Of a DNA stretch of 64,000 nt, positions 32,257 through 40,847 are shown piece by piece. How positions within the stretch are numbered: the stretch's first letter is position 1; each line of letters opens with the position of its first letter. The DNA comes from an uncultured Lachnospiraceae bacterium (GTDB lineage Bacteria > Bacillota > Clostridia > Lachnospirales > Anaerotignaceae). Position numbers and translations under genes: made by a program. The notes under the pieces were generated by a model, which saw only the letters and a list, made by a program, of their open reading frames with translations, was not told the DNA's origin and did not search any database. The stretch is from contig CALWRB010000033.1 in assembly GCA_944383855.1 (NCBI GenBank), forward strand, positions 1-64,000, written 5' to 3'.

Positions 32257-33093
32257 TTATTCCGCGCTTTCCAGCTTTTCTGTCAGCAGCTTTGCCAACG
32301 GTTCCAACGCTTCACAGGAAAGCACTTCCGCGTTGCCGGCGTCAACCAGTGCCGCGATCTCGGGGTCGATCGGCAATTTGCAGACGGTGGTGATATGATG
32401 TTTTGCCGCGATCTCATCAATGCCGCTGCTGCCGAAAATCTCATGCCGATTGCCGCAGTCAGGACAAACAAAATACGACATATTTTCCACAATGCCCAAA
32501 ATCGGCACATTCATTTTTTCCGCCATCTTCACCGCTTTATCCACGATCATGGATACCAGCTCCTGCGGGGAGGTCACAATGATGATCCCATCGATCGGCA
32601 GAGATTGAAACACAGTCAACGGCACATCGCCTGTTCCGGGCGGCATATCGATAAACAGAAAATCCTCCTGCCACACGGCATCTTTCCAAAACTGTTTTAC
32701 CACTTCGGAAATCATTGCACCGCGCCAAATCACAGGATCCGTTTCATCCTGCAACAGCAGATTGACGGAAACCACATCAATACCTGTTTGGGTTTTGCAA
32801 GGTATCATGCCGTCCTCACTGCCGTACAGCTTGCCTTTCAAGCCAAACGCTTTCGGAATGGAAGGTCCTGTGATATCCGCATCCAAAATACCGCACTGAT
32901 AGCCTTTTCTTTGCATCATCACCGCCAAAGAGGAGGAAACCATGGATTTTCCCACACCGCCTTTTCCGCTGACAATACCGATTACTTTTTTGACGCTGCT
33001 CTTTTCATTCAACGCTACCGCAAAATCCGCCGGACGACGGCTGTTGCAGCCGGAAGCGCAGCTGCTGCAATTATGTGTGCATTGTTCACTCAT
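32257..33093 (-). CDS. Mrp/NBP35-family iron-sulfur carrier ATPase
   Basis: A 278-aa ParA-like ATPase that carries or assembles iron-sulfur clusters. Deviant Walker A GKGGVGKS near residue 37, Walker B FLFIDMPPGTGD, and the C-terminal cluster-binding CPDC. It also has an N-terminal Cys-rich patch (CTHNCSSCASGC) as in NBP35-type proteins. The ATG at 33093 is the first good start; the TTG at 33126 precedes the likely ribosome-binding site. Confidence 0.9.
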   Translation of the reverse strand: MSEQCTHNCSSCASGCNSRRPADFAVALNEKSSVKKVIGIVSGKGGVGKSMVSSSLAVMMQRKGYQCGILDADITGPSIPKAFGLKGKLYGSEDGMIPCKTQTGIDVVSVNLLLQDETDPVIWRGAMISEVVKQFWKDAVWQEDFLFIDMPPGTGDVPLTVFQSLPIDGIIIVTSPQELVSMIVDKAVKMAEKMNVPILGIVENMSYFVCPDCGNRHEIFGSSGIDEIAAKHHITTVCKLPIDPEIAALVDAGNAEVLSCEALEPLAKLLTEKLESAE

Positions 33094-33189
33094 ATCGATT
33101 TGACATCTCCTTATTTCGTGTTTCAAAAATCACTGCTTTCATTATACCTGTTTCTTTCCCATACGCAAGCCTTTGCGAAAAAAACTTTT

Positions 33190-33942
33190 TTACAGCTGAT
33201 AGCGTTTGATTGCTTTTTCCAGCGCGCTGTCAAAAAATTTCCAATCATGCGTGCCTTCCAGTTCTTCATAATATAACGCTAACCCCATTTCCTGCGCCTC
33301 TGCCGCAAAGCGGCGATGTTCCGGCAAAAGCAGATCACGCGTTCCGCAGGAAAGATAAATCGGCACCTGCACTTCGCGCTTCGCGCTTTTCGCGGCAAGA
33401 AAAGAGATCTCCTGCTCTGCCTTGCAGACAAGACCTTCCCCAAACAACAGCGGAAAATCCGGTATTTCCAACTCTTTCTGCCCTCTTTGGCTCTCCAGAT
33501 ATTCCCCCAGATACAGTGCCGCAGAGGCAAACGCGCAGCAAAGTCCGTACCTTTCCGGCAGCAAAAGCGCACAGCGCAGTGCGCCATATCCGCCCATGGA
33601 ACCGCCCATGATGATCGTATCCTCTCTTTTGGCGGAAATACGGAATAACTGCCGCACCATTTCCGGCAATTCTTCCGTCAAATAGGTAAAATACGGATAC
33701 CCTTTTTCCATATCCACATAAAAACTGCGTCCGCCTTCCGGCAAAATATAAACCGTACTGCCTTTTTCCGCATAATATGGCAGCATGGTCTGCTCCGCCC
33801 AACTGGCATTGGAGCCGCAGAGTCCATGCAGAAGATACGCTACTTGATACGGTGCGCCTTCTATAATTTTCCTTGGGGTCACCACTGTGATACCTACATC
33901 TGTCCCTAATACACGAGAAAATACGTTTCCTTTTAACACCAT
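33190..33942 (-). CDS. Alpha/beta-hydrolase esterase
   Basis: A 250-aa cytoplasmic esterase of the esterase-D/feruloyl-esterase type. Oxyanion region LLHGLCGSNASW, nucleophile Ser in GGSMGGYGA (about residue 121), acid Asp in CGTRDLLLPE, and catalytic His in EGTHDWKFF. All three catalytic residues are in place. Probably an acetyl or short-acyl esterase; substrate unknown. Monocistronic. Confidence 0.87.
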   Translation of the reverse strand: MVLKGNVFSRVLGTDVGITVVTPRKIIEGAPYQVAYLLHGLCGSNASWAEQTMLPYYAEKGSTVYILPEGGRSFYVDMEKGYPYFTYLTEELPEMVRQLFRISAKREDTIIMGGSMGGYGALRCALLLPERYGLCCAFASAALYLGEYLESQRGQKELEIPDFPLLFGEGLVCKAEQEISFLAAKSAKREVQVPIYLSCGTRDLLLPEHRRFAAEAQEMGLALYYEELEGTHDWKFFDSALEKAIKRYQL

Positions 33943-34053
33943 ATTTTCTGCCTCCCCATTTTTCTCATCGTGCTTTTTTACACATTGTAAGCCTTGTTTT
34001 TACTGCTATCATATCATAAAGTAAGGCATTCTAACAATCCTGCGTGGAAAAAT

Positions 34054-34093
34054 AAAAAATGCCCTTCCGCTTTGGGGCAGAAAGGCATTTTGC
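34054..34093 (-). terminator. Terminator after dctM
   Basis: Stem AAAATGCC (34056-34063) / GGCATTTT (34084-34091) with AT-rich flanks that give a T-run on the minus strand. Confidence 0.7.
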
Positions 34094-34124
34094 TCTGTTT
34101 TTACATCATAAGCGACCGGTCACA

Positions 34125-35402
34125 TCAGTTGCTCAGGAAAGTAGGCAGCCATGTGGTAGCTGCAGGGATATAAGTGATGACCATCAGCACGATGAAGCCG
34201 ATTATGATCATCGGTGCTACAGACTTCAAGGTCTTCACAAAACTCGATCCCGCGATCTGGTTCGTCATCAGCAAGCAGATACCAACCGGAGGTGTGACCA
34301 GACCGATACACAAGTTGAAGCTCATTACGATACCGAACTGCAAAGTGTCGATACCGAACGCGCCCAACAAAGGCAGCAGAATAGGTGTCATCATAATGAT
34401 CGCCGCATTTGCTTCCATCAGCATACCGATGACCAAGAACAGAAGGTTCAGCAGCAGCAAAACGACGATCTTGCTGTCTGTTACGGAGCTGAATACTTCC
34501 AGAACCTGCTGCGGCAGACCGGATGTAGTAACAACATAGCTGGAGGATTTGGAGATACCAACCAGCATCATAATCGTTGCTGTACCGATACAGCTATCTA
34601 CCAATACGCCATACAGCTCTTTGATCTTCATATCGCGATATACAAAGAAGCTGATGATCAAAGCGTACACTACAGCTACCGCTGCGGATTCGGTAGGGGT
34701 AAAGATACCGCCGAAAATACCGCCCAGAATGATGACGGGCATCAGCAGTGCCCAGATACCGTCTGCAAAAGTATGTACAATCTGTTTCGGTTTCTGTCTG
34801 GGATGCGCAGGCAGGCTATGCTTTTTACCATAGAGCAGTGCGTACAGAATCAAACCGGCTGCCATCAGGATACCGGGAATCACGGAACCGATGAACAGTT
34901 TGGATACGGAAAGGTCTGTGATACTTGCATATACAATCAGTGTTACGGAAGGCGGAATGATCGGTCCCAAAATGGAAGCCATTCCTGCAATCGCTGCCGC
35001 AAAATGATCAGGATATTTTTCTTCCTTCATTGCGGGGATCGTGATACCGCCGACTGCGGAAGCTGTCGCAACACCGGAACCGGAGATTGCGCCAAACAGT
35101 GCGGAAGCCAATACGGTTACCACCGCAAGGCTGCCTTGTATCCAGCCTATGAGGGCATTGGATATATCGATCAGCTTCGCTGTGATACTGCGTGACATGA
35201 TATTACCTGCCAAGATAAAGAAAGGGATTGCCAACAGGGAACTGGAATTCATGCCGGCAAATAATTTCTGCGGCAGAACGATCAGCGGCATATCCGCTAC
35301 GTTCAAGGCAACCAATGTACCGATACCCAAAGCCAGATAAATCGGGATACCCAGGAAAGAAAGGATCAACAACAATACAATTACAATCAAACCTGCATTC
35401 AT
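34125..35402 (-). CDS. dctM: TRAP transporter large permease (DctM)
   Basis: A 425-aa membrane protein with about 12 segments, the transport channel of a sodium- or proton-driven TRAP system. Family motifs: LLAIPFFILAGNIM near residue 60, the SGSGVATASAVGGITIPAM region, and PILLPLL in the second half. The start overlaps the dctQ stop (ATGA). It works with the DctQ and DctP proteins encoded upstream. Confidence 0.95.
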   Translation of the reverse strand: MNAGLIVIVLLLILSFLGIPIYLALGIGTLVALNVADMPLIVLPQKLFAGMNSSSLLAIPFFILAGNIMSRSITAKLIDISNALIGWIQGSLAVVTVLASALFGAISGSGVATASAVGGITIPAMKEEKYPDHFAAAIAGMASILGPIIPPSVTLIVYASITDLSVSKLFIGSVIPGILMAAGLILYALLYGKKHSLPAHPRQKPKQIVHTFADGIWALLMPVIILGGIFGGIFTPTESAAVAVVYALIISFFVYRDMKIKELYGVLVDSCIGTATIMMLVGISKSSSYVVTTSGLPQQVLEVFSSVTDSKIVVLLLLNLLFLVIGMLMEANAAIIMMTPILLPLLGAFGIDTLQFGIVMSFNLCIGLVTPPVGICLLMTNQIAGSSFVKTLKSVAPMIIIGFIVLMVITYIPAATTWLPTFLSN

Positions 35403-35908
35403 GCGCCCTTCACCTCCTCACGACCCATTTTTCGGATAGCGTCTATATTTTTCAAAATCACTTCAATCGATGTTAAAATCATCAAAACCGCACCGATCGG
35501 CATACATGCATAAGGAATTGCCATGGAAACCTTTACGCCTGCGGAAATATTATTTGCAGATGTTTCGCAAAGTGTTAATGAATAAGAGAATAAAAAGACT
35601 AAAAAGATAATACCGACTATTGTTGCACCAATCGTAAACATCGCTTTTACTTTCGGTTTGAACAGATTGATCAAAAAGTCTACCTGCAGATGGCTGTTTC
35701 TTCTGGTTGCGATCGCCGCTGCCAGCATCACATCATAAATAAACAGATATCTTGCCAATTCTTCGCTCCATGCGTTAGATGCCGCAAAGCAGTAACGCAG
35801 AATCACCTGATATACAATGACGATTACCATAATGGCGGAAGTGACTGCCAAAATCACTTTCTCCAGTGTTTCTAATTTATCCAGAAACTTGGAATACATT
35901 GTCAACAT
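35399..35908 (-). CDS. dctQ: TRAP transporter small permease (DctQ)
   Basis: A 169-aa protein with four membrane segments and the family motif NAWSEELARYLFIYDVMLAAAIATRR. It couples the binding protein to DctM. AGGGGTGATAAG precedes the ATG. Confidence 0.94.
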   Translation of the reverse strand: MLTMYSKFLDKLETLEKVILAVTSAIMVIVIVYQVILRYCFAASNAWSEELARYLFIYDVMLAAAIATRRNSHLQVDFLINLFKPKVKAMFTIGATIVGIIFLVFLFSYSLTLCETSANNISAGVKVSMAIPYACMPIGAVLMILTSIEVILKNIDAIRKMGREEVKGA

Positions 35909-35983
35909 CTTATCACCCCTCTGTTTGCTCGGTTAAAAGTCCTTTTTGCATGATGAAAAACAACCGTGTTTCTCCTGAAAAAC

Positions 35984-36013
35984 AACCCGGCATGTCTGAA
36001 GACATGCCGGGTT
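35984..36013 (-). other. Intercistronic hairpin between dctP and dctQ
   Basis: Perfect 13-bp stem AACCCGGCATGTC (35984-35996) / GACATGCCGGGTT (36001-36013) with a 4-nt loop, followed on the minus strand by TTGTTTTT. It could be a partial terminator or a 3' stabiliser that keeps binding-protein mRNA above permease mRNA. Confidence 0.8.
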
Positions 36014-36066
36014 ATTCTTCATGCCTTGCAAGGCTCTTTTCTTTTGTGGAATAGTTTCTACTATTA

Positions 36067-37101
36067 TTATGCTGCTGTGTCAGCTTCTTTGATTCTGTTT
36101 ACCCAATCAGCCAGATCAGGGAATTTTTCTTCTGCAAAGCCGTCAAAGTGTGCTGCGAATGCGTCCTGATCTACTTCGATGATGGTGCAGCCTTTTTCGA
36201 TCAATTCAGCCTCTGCAGCTGCTTCTTTATCCAGCTGGCTTTCACTGATTGTCTGGCTTGCATAGTCAGCAGCTTCTTCTACCATTGCCTGAATTTCTGC
36301 GGGCAGGCTGTTGAAATAGTCGTCATCCATGATAACTACGTTTGCACTGTATACATGGTTTGTCTTGATCCAGTATTTACATACTTCGTCAAATGCGTAG
36401 TTCAAAGAGTCTGCCATCGGGTTTTCCTGACCTTCAACGGTACCCTGCTGCAAAGCGGTGTAAGTTTCTGTTACAGCGATCGGAGTAGGCGCTGCGCCCA
36501 TCCAGTTCCATGTTTCCAGATAGATCTCCAGGTTCGGTGCTCTCAGTTTAAAGCCTTTGAAGTCATCGATGGTAGACATCTCTTTGGTTGCGGATACGAT
36601 TCTGGGTCCTCTGAATGTTGCGCCCAACAGTTTGAAGCCTGCTGCCTCACCGATGGTGGTCTTCATTTCATCACCCAGTTCGCTGTTCCAAACACTCATA
36701 AAGTGATCATATCCACTGTAAACATAAGGCATTGCATCGATGTTTGCCAGAGGAGAGAATGTGGAAAGTGTACCGATGGATTCTACCATCAGGTCTGCTA
36801 CGCCGTAGCTCATGCCTTCCAATACCTCGGAAGTGGTACCCAAGCTGCCGCCGCCGTACAGCTCTACTGTGATCTGACCGCCGGAAATCTCCTCGATCTT
36901 TTCTTTGAAGGCAGCACCCATATCATATGCATTGTCGCCTTCTGTGGAGTTCAGTGCCATCTTCCAAGAATATGTAGTGTCCGCGCTGTCGCCGCCGTTT
37001 GCATTGCCGCCGTTTGCGTCACCGCTGTCGCTGCTGCCGCAGCCTGCCAATACGCCTGCCGCAAGAACTGCTGTCAAGGTCATTGCAAGAAATTTTTTCA
37101 T
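36067..37101 (-). CDS. dctP: TRAP transporter substrate-binding lipoprotein (DctP)
   Basis: A 344-aa extracytoplasmic binding protein. Signal peptide with lipobox LAGC (Cys about residue 21), a Gly/Asn/Asp linker, then the DctP fold: YSWKMALNSTEGD, AAGFKLLGATFRGPR, the substrate arginine region DDFKGFKLRAPN and the TALQQGTVEGQENP helix. The family binds organic acids through a conserved arginine. A nearby dehydrogenase suggests a hydroxy- or sugar-type acid, but the ligand cannot be read. GGGAGG precedes the ATG. Confidence 0.95.
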   Translation of the reverse strand: MKKFLAMTLTAVLAAGVLAGCGSSDSGDANGGNANGGDSADTTYSWKMALNSTEGDNAYDMGAAFKEKIEEISGGQITVELYGGGSLGTTSEVLEGMSYGVADLMVESIGTLSTFSPLANIDAMPYVYSGYDHFMSVWNSELGDEMKTTIGEAAGFKLLGATFRGPRIVSATKEMSTIDDFKGFKLRAPNLEIYLETWNWMGAAPTPIAVTETYTALQQGTVEGQENPMADSLNYAFDEVCKYWIKTNHVYSANVVIMDDDYFNSLPAEIQAMVEEAADYASQTISESQLDKEAAAEAELIEKGCTIIEVDQDAFAAHFDGFAEEKFPDLADWVNRIKEADTAA

Positions 37102-37163
37102 ACTTTTTCCTCCCTTTTTGTTCGCTTACTTTTAGTTGCATCCCCACCGGGATCACACACAAC

Positions 37164-37202
37164 TATTTTAAATTTAATTTTATCTTTCAAAAATTAAATT
37201 TA
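37164..37202 (-). promoter_or_regulatory. Operator-like inverted repeat at the dctP promoter
   Basis: TAAATTTAATTTT (37169-37181), 8-bp centre, AAAATTAAATTTA (37190-37202): a perfect 13-bp inverted repeat placed 8 bp downstream of the dctP -10, across the expected transcription start. The 18 bp at 37164-37181 recur exactly upstream of the short-chain dehydrogenase gene. A related AATTTAATTTTT lies inside the promoter spacer (37219-37230). Probably the GntR regulator's binding site. Confidence 0.65.
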
Positions 37203-37210
37203 TTTTCTAA

Positions 37211-37240
37211 ATAGTACAATTTAATTTTTGATTGTGTCAA
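37211..37240 (-). promoter_or_regulatory. dctP promoter
   Basis: Minus strand: consensus -35 TTGACA (37235-37240), 18-bp spacer, -10 TACTAT (37211-37216). Confidence 0.75.
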
Positions 37241-37492
37241 TGTTATTTCCTACAAATCAAATTCTTCATCAGAATGACAATGATATGTAAGAAAACCTCT
37301 GTCTATCTTCTCTTTTTTTATATGTTTTGCACAAAAACTCTGTATCTTTGTGAAATTCAAAACACTCTATATTCGAAACATTTCTACCGCTCTTGTTATT
37401 TTGCGAATGTTCGATTTTAAAACACCCTATTTTCTTTATAAATTTTCAACTAATTTCGAATGATTTTTTTATCTGTTTCCCCTGAGTTTTTG

Positions 37493-37521
37493 TTGATTTT
37501 CCGCTTTTCTTTCGATATAAT
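37493..37521 (+). promoter_or_regulatory. Promoter of the GntR/FCD regulator gene
   Basis: -35 TTGATT (37493-37498), 17-bp spacer, -10 TATAAT (37516-37521). Confidence 0.75.
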
Positions 37522-37564
37522 AGAAAGAAGTTGGGAAAATCGAGAAAAAAAAGGAGTATGTCTT

Positions 37565-38233
37565 ATGGATCAAAACGAACCTTTATTAGAATACGCCTTA
37601 AAGGAAATCCGTAATGGTATCCAGAACGGGACATATCCACCGGGTACCAAACTGGTCACACAAAAGATCGCTGCTTCTTTGGGGATCAGCAGCACACCGG
37701 TCGTTGCCGCGATCAATCGTTTGGTTACGCAAGGTTTGCTGGAAACGATCCCGAGAAAAGGAGCTATTGTCAAATCCTTTACGGCACAGGATATTAAAAA
37801 CTACCTGGAAATGCGTTTAATGATGGAAACCTATGCGGTGGATTATGCCATTCAGAATGTGGACTTCTGTCCGGAGATCATACAGGAGATGGAAAGCATC
37901 GCAGAGGACTTCCAGACTGTTTATAAAACAGATTTTAACGCCGTTATGGAGTTGGAACTGCGCTTTCACTCGCTGTTTGTCAGCTTAGTAGGCAACAAAC
38001 AACTCAATAATCTGTATGAGTTTAACTGGAGTATCGGCAGTATCTATCATATGCATAACCTGCAGAATATCCCTCTGCAAAACTTAAGCACTTCCTTCTA
38101 CGAGCACAAGCTGATCGTAGAATATCTGAAGGCAAAAGACAGAGTGCATTTGTTGGATCTGGTACGCAGCCACCTGAAATTCTTAATGGAAACTCTGGAC
38201 TGGTTCATCAAAAACGGAAAGCGTTTTTATTGA
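37565..38233 (+). CDS. GntR-family (FadR/FCD subfamily) transcriptional regulator
   Basis: A 222-aa repressor-type protein. Winged helix at residues 5-72 (KIAASLGISSTPVVAAINRLVTQG in part; recognition helix around 38-58), then an all-helical FCD ligand domain (about 85-210). The ATG at 37565 follows AAAGGAG. It is divergent from the TRAP operon and upstream of a short-chain dehydrogenase; all three sets are tied by shared AT-rich repeats. The effector is probably the transported organic acid or its product. Confidence 0.87.
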   Translation: MDQNEPLLEYALKEIRNGIQNGTYPPGTKLVTQKIAASLGISSTPVVAAINRLVTQGLLETIPRKGAIVKSFTAQDIKNYLEMRLMMETYAVDYAIQNVDFCPEIIQEMESIAEDFQTVYKTDFNAVMELELRFHSLFVSLVGNKQLNNLYEFNWSIGSIYHMHNLQNIPLQNLSTSFYEHKLIVEYLKAKDRVHLLDLVRSHLKFLMETLDWFIKNGKRFY

Positions 38234-38251
38234 TGAGATACGATATACCAA

Positions 38252-38275
38252 CCCGCCTGCCGGCGGGTTTTTTTT
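38252..38275 (+). terminator. Terminator after the GntR gene
   Basis: Stem CCCGCC (38252-38257) / GGCGGG (38262-38267) followed by eight T. Confidence 0.88.
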
Positions 38276-38298
38276 ATGCCCTTGCTCCGCCCTACATC

Positions 38299-38348
38299 AA
38301 AAAAGCAGCACGCTCCGAAACGATACTTCGTATCGGAACGCGCTGCTT
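38299..38348 (-). terminator. Terminator after the short-chain dehydrogenase gene
   Basis: AAGCAGC (38303-38309) / GCTGCTT (38342-38348) with inner CGATAC/GTATCG; on the minus strand it runs into six T. Confidence 0.75.
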
Positions 38349-38416
38349 ATTTTGGGTACTTGAAAAGTTTGTATGATAAATTTAGGTCAAAAAACACCTT
38401 TGGCCCACTGCTATCA

Positions 38417-39160
38417 TTAGTCCATGGTAATGCCGCCGTCAACATCGGCAACCTCACCTGTCACAAAGCTTGCCAAGTCAGATGCATAGAACAATACCAC
38501 ATTGGCGATCTCTCTGGGTTCTGCCCCACGTTTCATAGGGATCCCGGCAATGATCTGATTGCGCTTTTCTTCCGGCATGGTAGCAGTCATAGGGGTAATG
38601 GTCAAGCTGGGGCATACCGCATTGCAAGCGATGCCGTATTTCGCGCCTTCTTTTGCCACGGCTTTGCTCAAACCGATCACGCCTGCTTTGGAAGCTGCAT
38701 ATGCGCAGGTGCCCAACAGACCACCGCCGATCTTTCCTGCAACGGAAGCGATATTGACGATACGTCCGCCGCCCGCCTTTTGCATTGCCGGATAAATCAC
38801 GCTCAGCGTCGCATAAACGCCTGTTAAATTGATCGCGATGGTACGGTCCCACTCAGCCTGCGAAATTTCTTCAAAAGGCACCTTGCTGACGATACCAGCG
38901 TTATTGATCAGCACATCGATTTTCTGCTGTTCTTCCAGAATGCGACCAAACACCGCACGAATCTCATCACAGTTACTCAAATCTGCCTTATACACAGCTG
39001 CTTTGTCTGCGCCCAATTCCTGACGAACTGCCTCCGCCGCAGCTTCATTCAAATCCACTATAATTGCAAACCCGCCGCCTGCAACCACTCCCTGCACGAT
39101 GGCTTTGCCAATACCACTTGCTCCGCCTGTGACAATGATCTTTTTGCCGGTAAAATCCAT
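38417..39160 (-). CDS. Short-chain dehydrogenase/reductase (FabG/gluconate-5-dehydrogenase type)
   Basis: A 247-aa classical SDR oxidoreductase. Cofactor motif TGGASGIG at residues 11-18, NNAG at about 86-89, catalytic Ser in NIASVAGKIG, and Tyr-Lys in YAASK (about residues 151-155). The Asp after the second strand (IIVDLNEA) predicts NAD(H). Its promoter carries the same repeats as the TRAP promoter, so it likely oxidises or reduces the imported acid. It is not placed among fatty-acid genes, which argues against a housekeeping FabG. Confidence 0.88.
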   Translation of the reverse strand: MDFTGKKIIVTGGASGIGKAIVQGVVAGGGFAIIVDLNEAAAEAVRQELGADKAAVYKADLSNCDEIRAVFGRILEEQQKIDVLINNAGIVSKVPFEEISQAEWDRTIAINLTGVYATLSVIYPAMQKAGGGRIVNIASVAGKIGGGLLGTCAYAASKAGVIGLSKAVAKEGAKYGIACNAVCPSLTITPMTATMPEEKRNQIIAGIPMKRGAEPREIANVVLFYASDLASFVTGEVADVDGGITMD

Positions 39161-39379
39161 ACGTCTCTCCTTCTTTCTTATTAAAATTGAAACAAAACAA
39201 TTCCTTCGTTTTTTCCTCTCTCAAAAATGAGGGAGCTATCTTTTGTAGTTCTCTGATTGCCGATTGGTCATCTTTAGTAAAAAATGTAAAAACAAGATGC
39301 TGTATTTGAGTTTTGAGGCAACAGCATTTGTTTTCTTTTTGATTTGTTTGTCTTTTGCTTGTTTTAAGTTTTGTTTTTT

Positions 39380-39409
39380 TATTTTAAATTTAATTTTTTA
39401 AATTTAAAA
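39380..39409 (-). promoter_or_regulatory. Operator-like inverted repeat at the dehydrogenase promoter
   Basis: TTTTAAATTTAA (39382-39393), 4-bp centre, TTAAATTTAAAA (39398-39409): a perfect 12-bp inverted repeat just downstream of the -10. The 18 bp at 39380-39397 are identical to 37164-37181 at the dctP promoter and sit at a similar place relative to the -10. Confidence 0.65.
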
Positions 39410-39423
39410 TTTTATTTGATTCA

Positions 39424-39452
39424 AAGATAACACTCTGATTCTCATTTGTCAA
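39424..39452 (-). promoter_or_regulatory. Promoter of the short-chain dehydrogenase gene
   Basis: Minus strand: consensus -35 TTGACA (39447-39452), 17-bp spacer, -10 TATCTT (39424-39429). It implies a leader of about 255 nt before the ATG at 39160. Confidence 0.7.
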
Positions 39453-39664
39453 TTATGCAATTTCACATTTTTATTTCCTACCGGTTTTTATATATTTTAT
39501 CTAAAAATTTCCCGTTTTTTTCTACAAATAAAAAATTTTTCCGGTCTAAAAGAGGGTTTTGCCGTCATCATCGCATTCTTTCGAGCAAAAAACAGTTTTA
39601 TCTTCCCTTCCTGCGTAAAATCTGTTACACTGGAAACGAAAAAAAGTAACAGGAGAGAATCGTT

Positions 39665-40297
39665 ATGAAACACATCATTTTTGATTTAGATGGGACATTG
39701 ATCGACTCCATGCCCGTCTGGAAAAACACCGGACGCGCCTTTTTGGAAAAATACGGCTACCCTGTCCCGCCGGATTTACAAAATACGGTAAAATCCATGA
39801 CGCTGCCGCAGACAGCGCAATATTTTCGCAGCTGCCTCGGCGTCACGCATACACCGCAGGAGATCGTTTCGGAAATCGCTTCCTATGTCGAGGAGCAATA
39901 CCGCACAAGCATTCCGCTTAAACCGTTCGCCAGAGAATTTTTGCAAAAGCAAAAAGAAAAAGGCGTCAATATGTGTATATTGACAGCCTCAGAGGCGGAA
40001 TACATCATGCCTGCCATAGAGCGGCTGGAGATCCTGCCTTATTTTGATTTTATTATGACCTGCACACAGGTTGGTGCTTTTAAAGAAGAAGCAACGCCTT
40101 TTTTGGCGGCAATGCAGCGTTTGGGCGGCACGGTGAAAGACACTGCCGTATTTGAAGATGCTTTATACGCGATGCGCGGTGCCAAAAAAGCCGGTTTGGA
40201 AGTGATCGCCGTTGCAGATCCGGTGACGGAATCGGATACGGCAGCAGTCAGATCTGTCGCAGACCGCTACATACAAAGCTTTGCAGAGCTGCTTTGA
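39665..40297 (+). CDS. HAD-superfamily hydrolase (beta-phosphoglucomutase-like phosphatase)
   Basis: A 210-aa cytoplasmic phosphatase. Motif I FDLDGTLIDS at residues 5-14 with both catalytic Asp, motif II Thr in ILTASEAEY, the motif III Lys in FKEEATPF, and motif IV VFEDALYAMRGA. The cap between residues 15 and 85 is the alpha-helical C1 type. Substrate unknown. AACAGGAGAG precedes the ATG. Monocistronic. Confidence 0.87.
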   Translation: MKHIIFDLDGTLIDSMPVWKNTGRAFLEKYGYPVPPDLQNTVKSMTLPQTAQYFRSCLGVTHTPQEIVSEIASYVEEQYRTSIPLKPFAREFLQKQKEKGVNMCILTASEAEYIMPAIERLEILPYFDFIMTCTQVGAFKEEATPFLAAMQRLGGTVKDTAVFEDALYAMRGAKKAGLEVIAVADPVTESDTAAVRSVADRYIQSFAELL

Positions 40298-40321
40298 TGT
40301 TGTTTGAATACATTTTGACAT

Positions 40322-40368
40322 AAAAAAACGGTATGATCTGCTTCAGTTCAAATCATACCGTCTTTTTT
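40322..40368. terminator. Bidirectional terminator between the HAD and P-loop genes
   Basis: Ten-bp perfect stem ACGGTATGAT (40328-40337) / ATCATACCGT (40352-40361), A-run left, T-run right. Confidence 0.9.
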
Positions 40369-40427
40369 TATTCTGTTTTTCATGTCGATTGATCCGCCGG
40401 GAAAAACCGCCTGTCAAAGCTTTCGCA

Positions 40428-40841
40428 TTACATTTCGTATTTTGCGATCTCCGCAGGGAGCAATTCCTTTTTGCGGCTGACGATTAAGGTAAGGTCAGTC
40501 TCAGCTTCTTCACAAATGGCGTTCAGGTCATTCAAGAATACCGCGAATTCTTCATCCGTCACTGTGTCGATCAAGTGATTCAATCCATCTACATAAATCT
40601 TTTCAATATCACTATTTTGAGAAAGTATACCACAGATAAAACCTTTGAACACAGTGGGATCTTCCATGATAAATTTCTTCGTTTCCACAAAACGGACACT
40701 GTAATGCAGGTTATACATCTGTTTATTGTCATCGTCTACGAAAACCACTGTTCCGTTTGCGTTTTTGCTGGCCTCGTTCGCCATGTCAATGAGTCTTTTT
40801 GTTTTTCCTTCACCTTTTTCGCCTGCAAGAATTTGAACCAT
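40428..40841 (-). CDS. Small P-loop protein of unknown function
   Basis: A 137-aa protein with an N-terminal Walker A motif (GEKGEGKTKR at about residues 7-16), a candidate Walker B (KIYVDGLNHL near 85-94) and a final TLIVSRKKELLP strand. This looks like a minimal ATPase core with no added domain. I do not recognise a named family. The second ATG (40841) is better spaced from GGGGGAG than the first (40847). Transcribed alone. Possible relatives are small nucleotide-binding adaptor proteins, but I make no functional claim. Confidence 0.75.
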   Translation of the reverse strand: MVQILAGEKGEGKTKRLIDMANEASKNANGTVVFVDDDNKQMYNLHYSVRFVETKKFIMEDPTVFKGFICGILSQNSDIEKIYVDGLNHLIDTVTDEEFAVFLNDLNAICEEAETDLTLIVSRKKELLPAEIAKYEM

Positions 40842-40847
40842 TGCCAT

